Below, piece after piece: positions 1 to 9,700 of a DNA stretch of 64,000 nucleotides. The stretch is from positions 2,604,001-2,668,000 of the forward strand of contig NZ_CP132194.1 in the NCBI RefSeq assembly GCF_030718935.1, written 5' to 3'. Source of the DNA: Psychrobacter sp. M13. GTDB lineage: Bacteria; Pseudomonadota; Gammaproteobacteria; Pseudomonadales; Moraxellaceae. The translations under genes and the position numbers were made by a program. Below the pieces are notes generated by a model. It ran no database searches. It was not told the origin of the DNA and saw nothing but the letters and a program-made list of their open reading frames with translations. Numbering within the stretch: position 1 is the stretch's first letter; every line of letters starts with the position of its first letter.

Positions 1-53
1 ACAAGATAAATAAAGCAACTCTAGCATTACCCGTATTTTTAAGGATTACTACC

Positions 54-902
54 ATGACAAATTCGGCAACAAATGATCAATCACCACCTGCCATGGCTTT
101 TTTTGGCAAGATGCTGACCTTTTCGCGCATACAGTTAATCACTAATGATCTTCATGCTATCGATGCTCAGCTGGCCACTATGCTCAGTAATAAGACCAGC
201 AATATGCCAGTGATTATCGATAGCGATATTGAGCAAGATCTGCCCGCCCTAACAGAGCTCTTGTGGTCTTGGGGTCTACAGCCTATCGGCGTAGTAAAAG
301 GCTTATTAGAAGATCAAGCTCGCATCCAACGCTTGGCTATCTTTCCAGGTGATGGCAAACGTATTGAGCGCATCATATCTACTCAAAAGTCAGCAGTACA
401 ATTACAAAGTAATACGGCTAATTCTAAAGAGGCTCACAGCTCTGATAACGATAACAGTATCAGTGCTAACAACAGTGCTAATATTCAGGCAGGTGCAAAC
501 GAAGATTCAAACGCTAGTCCTGCTATAGCTACTTCTTCTGAAACTATAATCAGTACTGAGCAAATCACCAGCCTTATCTATGATCAAATGCTGCGCTCTG
601 GTCAAAGTCTCAATCATGTCGGTGGCGATTTAATACTAACCAATAGTATTAATAGTGGCGCTGAGGCCATTACCGATAATAGTCTACACGTCTATGGTCG
701 CGCACAGGGGCGACTAGTAGCAGGCGCTACGGGTGATAAAGACGCACGTATATTTTGCCAAGTTTTTAACCCTTCACTAGTATCAGTCGCAGGTACTTAC
801 TGTCTGCGTGATAATTTACCCGAAGGCATTATCGATAAAGCCGTACAAGTACGCTTTATTGAAGGTGAAGGCTTAGTGTTTAAAGTTATGGAAGATGTGT
901 AG
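54..902 (+). CDS. minC: Septum site-determining protein MinC
   Basis: MinC is the FtsZ antagonist of the Min system. Carried to the membrane by MinD, it blocks Z-ring assembly away from midcell. The 282-residue protein has an N-terminal MinC domain (about 14-115) and a C-terminal beta-helix domain (about 175-280) with the RSGQ motif and a glycine-rich run. The two are joined by a long Ser/Asn-rich linker (about 118-170), which makes the protein longer than the usual 220-240 residues. An AAGGA ribosome-binding site lies 8 bases before the ATG. minD and minE follow on the same strand, but only after a 351-base gap, so minD may have its own promoter. Confidence 0.93.
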   Translation: MTNSATNDQSPPAMAFFGKMLTFSRIQLITNDLHAIDAQLATMLSNKTSNMPVIIDSDIEQDLPALTELLWSWGLQPIGVVKGLLEDQARIQRLAIFPGDGKRIERIISTQKSAVQLQSNTANSKEAHSSDNDNSISANNSANIQAGANEDSNASPAIATSSETIISTEQITSLIYDQMLRSGQSLNHVGGDLILTNSINSGAEAITDNSLHVYGRAQGRLVAGATGDKDARIFCQVFNPSLVSVAGTYCLRDNLPEGIIDKAVQVRFIEGEGLVFKVMEDV

Positions 903-1253
903 CTGATTAATGGCTCTATTATTTATCAGTCTTATTGCTAATATTTATATTTATGCCTTGCTTAATGTTGAAGTAAGTTTAATCAACAAGACTATGCTAC
1001 TATAATTTATTAATTGGTCCATCATATACACTCTCGGTAGTAGGTTGTACCAAAAAGTATTGCTCAATAACGTATTCGTTCTGATTGCTGATGTTTGTTA
1101 ATGACTGGCTATAAATTTATAGATATATATGCTAGGCTTACGCTCGCAGACAACAAATGTACTGATAGGTATTGTTAGTAGATTCATCAGTTTACAGATA
1201 CTTATGTTGTTTTATTTAATAAAAATCTCATTGATTGATAGGAGTGTGCCATT
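903..1253. other. Intergenic region minC-minD with palindrome
   Basis: This 351-base AT-rich gap separates two genes that are usually nearly contiguous. It contains a perfect 14-base palindrome, CTATAAATTTATAG, at 1109-1122, and no convincing ORF. A frame starting at 1130 runs into the minD start and has no ribosome-binding site. The region probably carries a separate minDE promoter, but I could not fix -35 and -10 boxes. Confidence 0.4.
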
Positions 1254-2066
1254 GTGGCGAAGATTGTTGTAATCACTTCAGGTAAAGGTGGTGTGGGTAA
1301 AACCACCACTAGTGCTTCTTTTGCCGCAGGACTGGCGTTACGAGGCTATAAGACAGTGGTTATCGATTTTGATGTAGGTCTACGTAATCTAGATTTGATC
1401 ATGGGCTGTGAGAATCGTATTGTTTATGATTTTGTTGACGTTATCACTGGTAATGCTCGCCTGTCACAAGCACTAGTCAAAGATAAGCGTTTAGATAATT
1501 TATATATTCTTCCTGCCAGTCAAACTCGTGATAAAGATGCACTAACAGATGAAGGCGTATCTGAGGTGATGGCTGAGCTGTCAAAACAGTTCGATTATAT
1601 TATTTGTGATTCGCCTGCTGGTATTGAGCGCGGCGCGCAGCTGGCTATGTATCACGCTGATGAAGCTATTATCGTCACTAATCCTGAGATCTCATCTGTG
1701 CGCGACTCGGATCGTATCATAGGGATTTTGCAAAGCCGCACCAAAAAGGTTGAAGAAGACCAAGGATCTATTCGCGAGCATCTTATTATAACGCGCTATA
1801 ATGCGGAGCGTGCTGCTGCTAATGAGATGATGAGTATTGACACTATCTCTAATGACATCTTAAAAGTGCCGTTATTAGGAGTGATACCTGAGAGTCATTC
1901 GGTGCTAGAAGCTTCAAACCACGGTGAGCCTGTTATTCATTATACCGACTCAGTAGCTGGACAGTGTTATGACGATATTGTTGCGCGTTTTTTGGGTGAA
2001 GAGCGACCACTGCGTCATATTGATATAAAGAAAAAGAGTCTACTACAGCGTTGGTTTGGAGGTTAA
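1254..2066 (+). CDS. minD: Septum site-determining ATPase MinD
   Basis: MinD is the membrane-associated ATPase that recruits MinC and oscillates under MinE control. The start is GTG, with AGGAG 9 bases upstream. The 270-residue protein opens with the deviant Walker A motif GKGGVGKTT (residues 10-18), typical of the MinD/ParA family, followed by the switch region [10 protein letters not shown]. The C-terminal membrane-targeting amphipathic helix is visible as LLQRWFGG. The length matches the family. The minE ribosome-binding site lies inside the last codons of minD, so the two genes are translationally coupled. Confidence 0.96.
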   Translation: MAKIVVITSGKGGVGKTTTSASFAAGLALRGYKTVVIDFDVGLRNLDLIMGCENRIVYDFVDVITGNARLSQALVKDKRLDNLYILPASQTRDKDALTDEGVSEVMAELSKQFDYIICDSPAGIERGAQLAMYHADEAIIVTNPEISSVRDSDRIIGILQSRTKKVEEDQGSIREHLIITRYNAERAAANEMMSIDTISNDILKVPLLGVIPESHSVLEASNHGEPVIHYTDSVAGQCYDDIVARFLGEERPLRHIDIKKKSLLQRWFGG

Positions 2067-2068
2067 TA

Positions 2069-2356
2069 ATGAGCAAGAAAAAAGGGTTTTGGAGTAATTT
2101 ATTTGGTACTGATGATCGTAGCTCTGGTAGCGCTAATATGGCGACTGAGCGTCTCAAGGTAATTGTGGCTAGCGAAAACCGCTTAAACAATCGCTTAACA
2201 GCCGATCGTATCGAAAAAATGAAACGTGAAATACTAGAAGTCGTCAATAAGTATATTAATGGCGTACAAATTGATGATGTCAATATAAACCATCGTTCTG
2301 AGGATGCTCTCGATGTGTTAGAGATGAACATCAGCTTACCTGAACATAAAAAGTAA
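2069..2356 (+). CDS. minE: Cell division topological specificity factor MinE
   Basis: MinE stimulates MinD ATPase activity and keeps MinCD away from midcell. The 95-residue protein has an N-terminal amphipathic membrane-targeting and anti-MinCD stretch (GFWSNLFG) and a C-terminal topological-specificity domain. The ATG at 2069 is chosen because GGAGG lies 6 bases upstream. A longer frame from a TTG at 2051 lacks such a site and would overlap minD. The gene starts 2 bases after the minD stop and is followed by a strong terminator. Confidence 0.93.
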   Translation: MSKKKGFWSNLFGTDDRSSGSANMATERLKVIVASENRLNNRLTADRIEKMKREILEVVNKYINGVQIDDVNINHRSEDALDVLEMNISLPEHKK

Positions 2357-2397
2357 TCTGATGAAATCGCTAAGCTATAAAACCGATTATCAATAGC

Positions 2398-2446
2398 AAA
2401 AGCCCCAAATACTATAATCAATAATGATAGTATTTGGGGCTTTTTT
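2398..2446. terminator. Bidirectional terminator after minE
   Basis: A perfect 15-base inverted repeat (2401-2415 with 2427-2441, AGCCCCAAATACTAT and its complement) is flanked by an A run on the left and a T run on the right. It can end minE transcription and also transcription of the convergent cytochrome b561 gene. Confidence 0.88.
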
Positions 2447-2499
2447 ATGCGGCTATTTTTATTTGTGCTTATAGTTATTAAGCTCAATTATATTGAAAT

Positions 2500-3027
2500 C
2501 TACTTCATACGATTGATCAGCTTATCTTTTAAGATAAATTGATGATACAGCGCCGCGCCAACATGTAGTAGTGTAAAAGCTATAATCATCGGCCAAATAA
2601 TATCGGTATGAATATCATTAAAAAGACGCGCTAAACTACGATCAGGGGTCACAAAGACTGGTATTTCGAACAGTCCAAAAATATCTACTGGTCGCCCGCC
2701 ATAAACGGACATCAGTAGTCCAGCTATGGGCATAGCAATCAAGATCGCATAAAGTACAAAATGATTTAACTGCGATATCAATAGTTGCCACTTGGGCATA
2801 ACAACAGGTGCAGGCGCTCTAGTTAATAAACGGTTGAGGACTCGTGCTATCATCCAACACAGTACACTGATGCCAAAAGCCTTATGTAGACTAATATATA
2901 GCTTAGTATCCGTATACTGATATAGCAGCATCAATAGCCAAGTCACTAATAATAACAGGGCACTAATCCAATGAAATACTTGACTGCTAAGGGGCCATTT
3001 ATTTGAGCGTATATTGGTGCTATTCAT
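2500..3027 (-). CDS. Cytochrome b561 family protein
   Basis: This is a diheme, four-helix inner-membrane cytochrome b561 of the bacterial CybB type, which passes electrons to or from the quinone pool. In the 175-residue protein, four hydrophobic helices are visible (about 15-35, 48-65, 88-108 and 145-165). Likely heme-ligand histidines are H19 (FHW), H48 (SLHKAFG), H140 (NDIH) and H155 (LLHVG). The length fits the family (about 176-188). It is convergent with minE. The physiological donor cannot be told from the sequence. Confidence 0.85.
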   Translation of the reverse strand: MNSTNIRSNKWPLSSQVFHWISALLLLVTWLLMLLYQYTDTKLYISLHKAFGISVLCWMIARVLNRLLTRAPAPVVMPKWQLLISQLNHFVLYAILIAMPIAGLLMSVYGGRPVDIFGLFEIPVFVTPDRSLARLFNDIHTDIIWPMIIAFTLLHVGAALYHQFILKDKLINRMK

Positions 3028-3114
3028 TATCTACCTTCTTGTGCGCTAAACCTAACTTATATAAATACTCATTTGACCAAACGGATTATATAGTAAATAG
3101 AATAGTATTCAAGA

Positions 3115-3690
3115 TTATCTCGAACCGTTCAAATCAATCAAATGATGCGCTATTTTGTCCAAATCTGGTATCAAGTACTCAACATTGTCGATTAGTACCA
3201 TTTGGTACAGATAAGAGGATACTTCGTTTTCATTTAAAGGTTGTTGAGTGCTTTTATTATCAGAGTCATCCTTAGACTGAGCTTTACTAGATTTCTTTGC
3301 TTGATGCTTATTATATTCAGCGGTTAAGACAGGCTGATGCTGGTATTTTTTAGGTAGCTCTATATCTTTGACTTCAGAGATGCGCAGCTTCGCTTGGCGC
3401 AACTCACCTGCCGTTTGCAGAGCTATACGATGATTAATAGTATTACCTTCTAAGATAATAATTTTATCAACGTCTTGTTTTTGCGGTAACAGGTGAAAAA
3501 CGGCTATTTCTTGTCGTTGCCATAGATAAGTCCAAACTCGTTCTTGCTCCTCCTCAATATTCAGAATCAAACTGCTAGGAATAACCCAAGCAGGTTGACC
3601 CATAGCAGGAATCATTGTCACCGCCAACATACCTTTATCAGTCGTCAATAGGCTGACTGCTTCAAACGAATGCTTGATGATCTGGTCCAT
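3115..3690 (-). CDS. ChpC-like (CheW-fold) protein downstream of chpA
   Basis: This 191-residue soluble protein lies 57 bases after chpA on the same strand, the position of chpC in other Pil-Chp clusters. The pattern is CheW-like but diverged: an early hydrophobic strand with a WVIP segment near residue 35, a central strand set, and a C-terminal IPDLDKIAHHL segment resembling the IPDL end I recall for ChpC. A Lys/Ser/Asp/Gln-rich stretch (about 128-150) interrupts the domain. If correct, it couples alternative receptors to ChpA. The assignment is inference from position and weak motif similarity; it could instead be an unrelated lineage-specific protein. Confidence 0.5.
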   Translation of the reverse strand: MDQIIKHSFEAVSLLTTDKGMLAVTMIPAMGQPAWVIPSSLILNIEEEQERVWTYLWQRQEIAVFHLLPQKQDVDKIIILEGNTINHRIALQTAGELRQAKLRISEVKDIELPKKYQHQPVLTAEYNKHQAKKSSKAQSKDDSDNKSTQQPLNENEVSSYLYQMVLIDNVEYLIPDLDKIAHHLIDLNGSR

Positions 3691-3747
3691 AAGATACTCA
3701 CAATCAATAGAAAATTTATCTGAATATACTTTTTACTCATAGATGGT

Positions 3748-6700
3748 CTAGCCATCATAATCTAAACGTACTTCACTATCTAGAAGCTTGTTTATCTTCT
3801 CAAGCAGTTGTATTTCTTGAAAAGGTTTACCCATATAATCATCGACACCTACTTCAAATGCGCGCGTACGATGTTTTTCCCCTGTACGCGAGGTGATCAT
3901 AATAATGGGTATTAATTGCAGGCGTTTATTATGACGAATATGAGTTGCAACCTCAAAACCGTCCATTCTAGGCATTTCAATATCTAATAAAATCAAATCC
4001 GGTACGGTCTCTTGTAGAATCTCAATCGCATCTACCCCATCTTTGGCAATCATAACATTAACCCCTTGCCGCTCTAAAAATCTTGAGGTGACTTTACGTA
4101 CCGTTACCGAGTCATCAACGACCATAACCGTTGGTCGCCTCTTAGTATCAGCAGCATTAACCTTGAGAGTAGGCTTCACAGCTTTTGATAAAGAAGCATT
4201 ACGCATCAAGGCAACTAGATCCAAAGCCAGCATAACAGAGCCGTCACCCATGATAGTAGCTGCTGACATTCCTGTGATATGCGACAGTTGACGACCTAAA
4301 GGCTTAACCACCATCTCAATACGCGAACCTGAGATCTGATCCACTAGCAGAGCGATATTTTGTCCCGTGCGGCTCTTTATAATGACCAAAGGTAGGCTGG
4401 TATTGGTATTCACTATCAGCTCACTAAATTTACTACCTGAGAGGATCTCATTGAGATAACGAACACGATATGCTTGATCGTCAATGGCAAGCATAGCGGC
4501 ACCTGACTTAAAATAATCATAGAGCTTTTCAGAATTAACTCTTACCACTCGCTCAATCTGCACCAATGGAATCGCATAATAGCCATCAGCCACTCGCACC
4601 ACTAAGGCATCAGTAATAGCCACTGATAAAGGCACGCGTATCGTAAATTGTGAGCCTTTATTAGGCTCAGACGACACTGACACTACCCCGCCCAGCTGAC
4701 GAATTTCACTGACGACGATATCCATACCCACGCCACGTCCAGATATTTGAGTCAACTGATCGGTGGTGCTAAGACCCGCGTTAAAGACATACTGCATTAT
4801 ATCCAAATCGCTAAGCGTATGATCATCAACATCGATTAAGCCTTTACTAACCGCTTTTTTGCGTACCGCTTCGACATCGATGCCACGTCCATCATCCTTT
4901 AGGTGAATGACCACTTCACTACCTTCACGCAGGACTTCTAAAGTAATATGACCACTAGAATCCTTACCTGATTTTAGGCGTGTCTGAGTATCTTCAATAC
5001 CATGATCGACCGCGTTTCTGATCATATGCTCAAGGGGTGAGGTGATACGTTCTAAGATGGTTCTGTCCATCTCATCGTCAGCGTTGATAATCGTTAAGTC
5101 AACAGATTTGTCTAGCTCATTGGCCGTTTGACGTACGATACGCTCCAAACGCGGAGTCAGACGAGTAAAAGGAACAATGCGCGAACTCATAAGACCATCT
5201 TGCAACTCTGTTTGAGTACGCGCTAACTGCAATAGCAGGCTTTCGTTATCTTGAGTCTTTTCTAACAAAGTATTATTAATATCCACCAAATCTGATGCTG
5301 ATTCGCTCAAAGACTTGGATAATTGGTTCAATGAGGAATATTGGTCCATCTCCAGTGGATCAAAATCTTCACTATCAATCAGTTTTTCATCTATTTGCGA
5401 TAGTATCTGTACTTCTAGCTCCAGCTCCATGCGCCTGAGCTGATCGGCCAACCGCTGCACTGTAGTACCCATCTCTTCAATACTATTGGTCAAGCTGGTC
5501 ATACCCATATCAATACGCGTACGGTTGATCGCTGACTCGCCAGATAGATTGATCATATGTTCAACTGAGCTACTAGGTATGCGGATTACCTCAGCAGTGC
5601 TAACGCTCTCAACTGGTTCAGAGAAGTTGCCTGACATCGATGGCATCTCACTGACATCGATGGCTATGTAGTGTTTTTCTGAGCCTTTTTTGGCGTTTAA
5701 TATCGTTTCGCGTAAATCATTGAGCGACTCATTGGGAATTTTTTTGAGACTATCAGACTTACTGTTGAATTGCTTTAAAGCTGCAATAAATGCGACGGGA
5801 GTTGGTGGATTAACACGCTGTTTTAATACAAAAACAGCGTCAACGATCCAGTCATGACAAGCGGTCAACAGCTTTGAGGCCATCTTAGTAGCGGGTCGAC
5901 GGCGAAGGGCCAACTCTTCGTATATACTCTCCATCTCATGCGATAAATCGGCGATACCATTAGCTCCGACCATACGGGCGCCGCCTTTGATGGTATGTAG
6001 GTCTCGCTGTAATGATTGCAGTGCTTCAGTATTATGATTATTAGTCAAAAACAGCTGTAAACTCTTATTACTACTGCTAATGAGCTCTTCAGCTTCTTCT
6101 AGATAAAGCGCTAAGATATCAGCGTCAGGCTGTTCATTAGGCCATGATTCTGCTATCAGCTCATTTATACTAATTGCTGATGTCGACTCGCTATCTTCTT
6201 CTGTCTTTAATAAGCTTGCATTATCCTGAGCTTCAGGTGCTGGTATTGTAAGACTAACGTGATAAGGCAGTTTTCCCATTTGCAAGAACTTTCGACATTG
6301 CTCAATCAGCTCAAGCGCAAAAAACGACTGTTTGGCAGTTAATAACTGATCAATCTGTAAAACTAAAACATCCTGCAGTTTTTTTACGACGTAGGCCCAT
6401 TGCATAGTCGGACTGATATCATCTTCTATGAAACGTTCATATATATCAACTATCTGATAAGTAAGCTCACTGACACTATAGATACCTGCCATCTGCGCGC
6501 CACCTTTGATAGTGTGCGCGTAGCGTTGTAGTTTTTTTATCGTAGCTAAGTTTTCGATATCATCACACCAGATATCTAAAGTGTCGCTAATAGCCTCATT
6601 TAACTCTTGCGCTTCTTCTAAAAATATCTCCAACAGCTCAACATCAGTGTCAATAATCTCAATGTGCAGCTCGCTTGCCTGTTTGCTTGCGACATTATAA

Positions 6701-9700
6701 GTATCTTTGGAAGATTGAGGGATAAGAGGTTGTTGAGAGGAGATAGCGAGTAGGCTCTCAAGCACTTGCTGATCAATTTTTGGCGACATACTAGCCGCTA
6801 ATGCATCAAACAGCCCAACCAGCTGGGCATGTCCGCTTAGCAATACTTGCTGTATAGCCGTATCGATAGCTAAGCTCGGATACTTATATAAGTGATGATA
6901 GACACTATCTAAGGCTTCAAGGAGCGGCGGAAACTTCGGTAACTCTAAAGTCTTAGCTGCCAATCTAGCTATTTGTTGACGCTGCTGATGAATATAGGTC
7001 TGTACTGATTGCAGATGCTCAATGCTTGGATTAGCATCATTTATATCACTGAGCTTATGATCATCCTCATTCTTAGCATCAGCATCAAGCATATTGGACG
7101 TTGCATTCTCAGATTTTAGTGCAGATACTAATTGCCACTCGGCATCTAGGAGTCCGTCAATACCTAAGTCTAATAGCTGCGCTGCGCTCAATTGACTGTC
7201 AATCATAACAGGTAATTCATCAGACTCATCAAGCATAGCCTGTAGTGAGGCCAAGTCATCATCACTGTGCGTCTCTTCGACAACGCTATTTTGCTGCTTT
7301 AAGCTTGAGTCATAGCTGTCTAGATATCCTTTAATCAAAGATACCGATTGAGTCAGCGCCTGCAAGTGTTGCGGTGTCATAGGAATATCTTGCTGCTGCA
7401 ACTGCTCTAGGCTATGCTCTATAGTAGCGCTAACTTCGCTGATAGCGACCAAAGCGCTTGAGCCTGAAGCGGCTCGTAACGTATGAAAAGCTCGCACGAT
7501 TTGATCGCTGACTTTGACTCGGCGCTTATGTTTATACTTCTGTACAAAATCATCTATCTCTTGTACTAGGCTCTGTGCCTCTTCGATGAATATCTCACAA
7601 AGCGCTTGCTCCTCCTCACTTTGCGGCGCTATTATGACAGACGCTTCTGCCATAATCTCATTGACTGAATAGATAGTCTGGAGCATAGGATCGATGTTAT
7701 CACTATCACTGCTACTCTCATCATAGGTATGGCTTTTATCAGTTTCGTCAGCTTTACCAGTTTTAGAATCGCTACGCTCATTAGCCAAGGCGTAAGCTTG
7801 TATATCTGAATAGCTAAAGGTGTCTCCTTGCTTTTGGCTATAAGCAGTAGCACAAGCTATCCATAATAAGACGTTAGCGGGATAGTCTATTTTACTTTCA
7901 GCAAAAATAGCAACCAGCTGCGGATAAGCACTTAAAACATCGCTAATCAGACTTTGTATGTCTGTAGATACTAGGATACTAGACTCTAATACTCTATTAA
8001 GAAGATTCTCAATTGACCATGCCAGCTCAGCACTAGTATTTGCACCTACCATACGCCCTGAACCTTTTAGGGTATGAAAGCCGAGTCGAATCTCTTTGAG
8101 TTTTGTCAAATCATTAGGGGCGTTTTGCCATTGCTCATTCAATGTTGTGATATGAGCCAGCACCTCTTGGGCTTCTTCGATAAATATCTCTTTGATATCA
8201 GGATCGGCATCGCTTGAATCAGTAGGCAACGGTGTTGCTTGTTTTATAAAAGGCGCAAGCGCTACTGGAAGGCTAGAGTCCGAGTTTGTTGGGCTTAGAC
8301 TGCGCTGATTATTAGTTATAGAATCGCGCTTGATAGCCTTTTTTGTATCAGCATCAGCAGTATTGACACTGACTTTATTGGCACTGTCTTTATTAATAAT
8401 ATCATTATCAATACTGTCGTTATTATCATTGGGCTTTGGCTCACTTTCAGTGCTACTTATCCCTTGAGATAATGGCAAACCTGCGATCAAATTATTGCTT
8501 TTTAATATAGTATGAGCCAAGTCAATGCTCGGTTGCTGCTCGTTAGAAAAGTCATCAATCAAAATCGTTACTTGCTCTTTAGCCTGCAATACTAACGTTA
8601 TTAAGTCCTCAGTGACTAATAAGGTATTATTGACGACTGCACTGAGTAAATGCTCAACTGTCGCAGCTAGCGTGCTGATGCCAAAAGCGCCGGCTACCTT
8701 TGCTGACACTTTTAAGGCGTAAAAGTTACTTCGCATCTCTGTTAAAGCAGTCAAATCCTGCAAGTCTTGTTGCCATGTCAGCAAAAGGCCCTCTAAATCA
8801 CTAACAACCTCTATCGCCTCTATAATGAAAAGACTACGAACCGCTTTATTCATCTGCAAATTATCCGCTTTTATTTTTGTTCGAACCAGCTGTAAGGCAG
8901 CACTCTCCGATGGTTCGTTCTCTCGCTGTTGCTGACCATTTTTATCACTATTAGTATCAGTAGCGCCAGAGTTAGTAGTGGCGCCATCATCACTCATAGT
9001 TTTATTAGTTGTGTTCTTGGCTGTTGTAGCATCCGTAACCTCTCCACTATCATCATAGCGCACGACAGCAGTCGCAGCATTATCTGTGCTGTGCCCAACT
9101 ACTTGCCATTTATCTGCTTCAAAATCAGCATCTGGCGTTGCCAGTCTCACCGTTAATAAGTGTTGCGCTTGTTCAATATAATCATACGCTTGTTGCACTA
9201 GATACTGATCTAATACTTGCTGGGCCCAATAATCCAGCAAGCGCTCGAGAATAGCTATAATTGCTGCTAGTGCTTGGGTTAGCTCTATGCCAATAGAGTT
9301 GATGTTATGCGTAGTAATTTGCGCAAATAAGCTATCTAACTCATCGCTAATTTGTTGTAATGAAAGTACCCCCATCTCTGCTAGCACAGTATTAAGATCA
9401 GTAGTAGCGCTAGTAGATGCCTTTAACGCATCGGGATGGCTTTTGATATTATCAGTGATATTTAGCTTAATATCTGTAAAAGCTTGGCGTAGCCTCGCTA
9501 GCGAGTTTTTGTCACTATCTTCTGTCAGTTCGTCGTCTATTAATTCGTCGTCTGCTAATTCATCCAAATTTTGTCGATTGCGACCTATAATATTAGTACT
9601 GGCATCATTGATAACTGGCCGCCCGAGATAACTAGAAATAGCATGCTCAGTATCATATATAATGCTACACAGCTCTTGCAGTTGACGCTCAATCTGCCAC

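Noticed and set aside
1130..1280. Short plus-strand frame running into minD
   Set aside because: It has no ribosome-binding site and overlaps the start of minD in another frame.
1933..2487. 184-codon open frame on the minus strand over minD, minE and the terminator
   Set aside because: It lies opposite two well-supported genes, crosses their terminator and has no family pattern.
3003..3275. 90-codon plus-strand frame between cytochrome b561 and the ChpC-like gene
   Set aside because: It overlaps the ends of both real genes and has no recognisable pattern; it is probably a chance frame.
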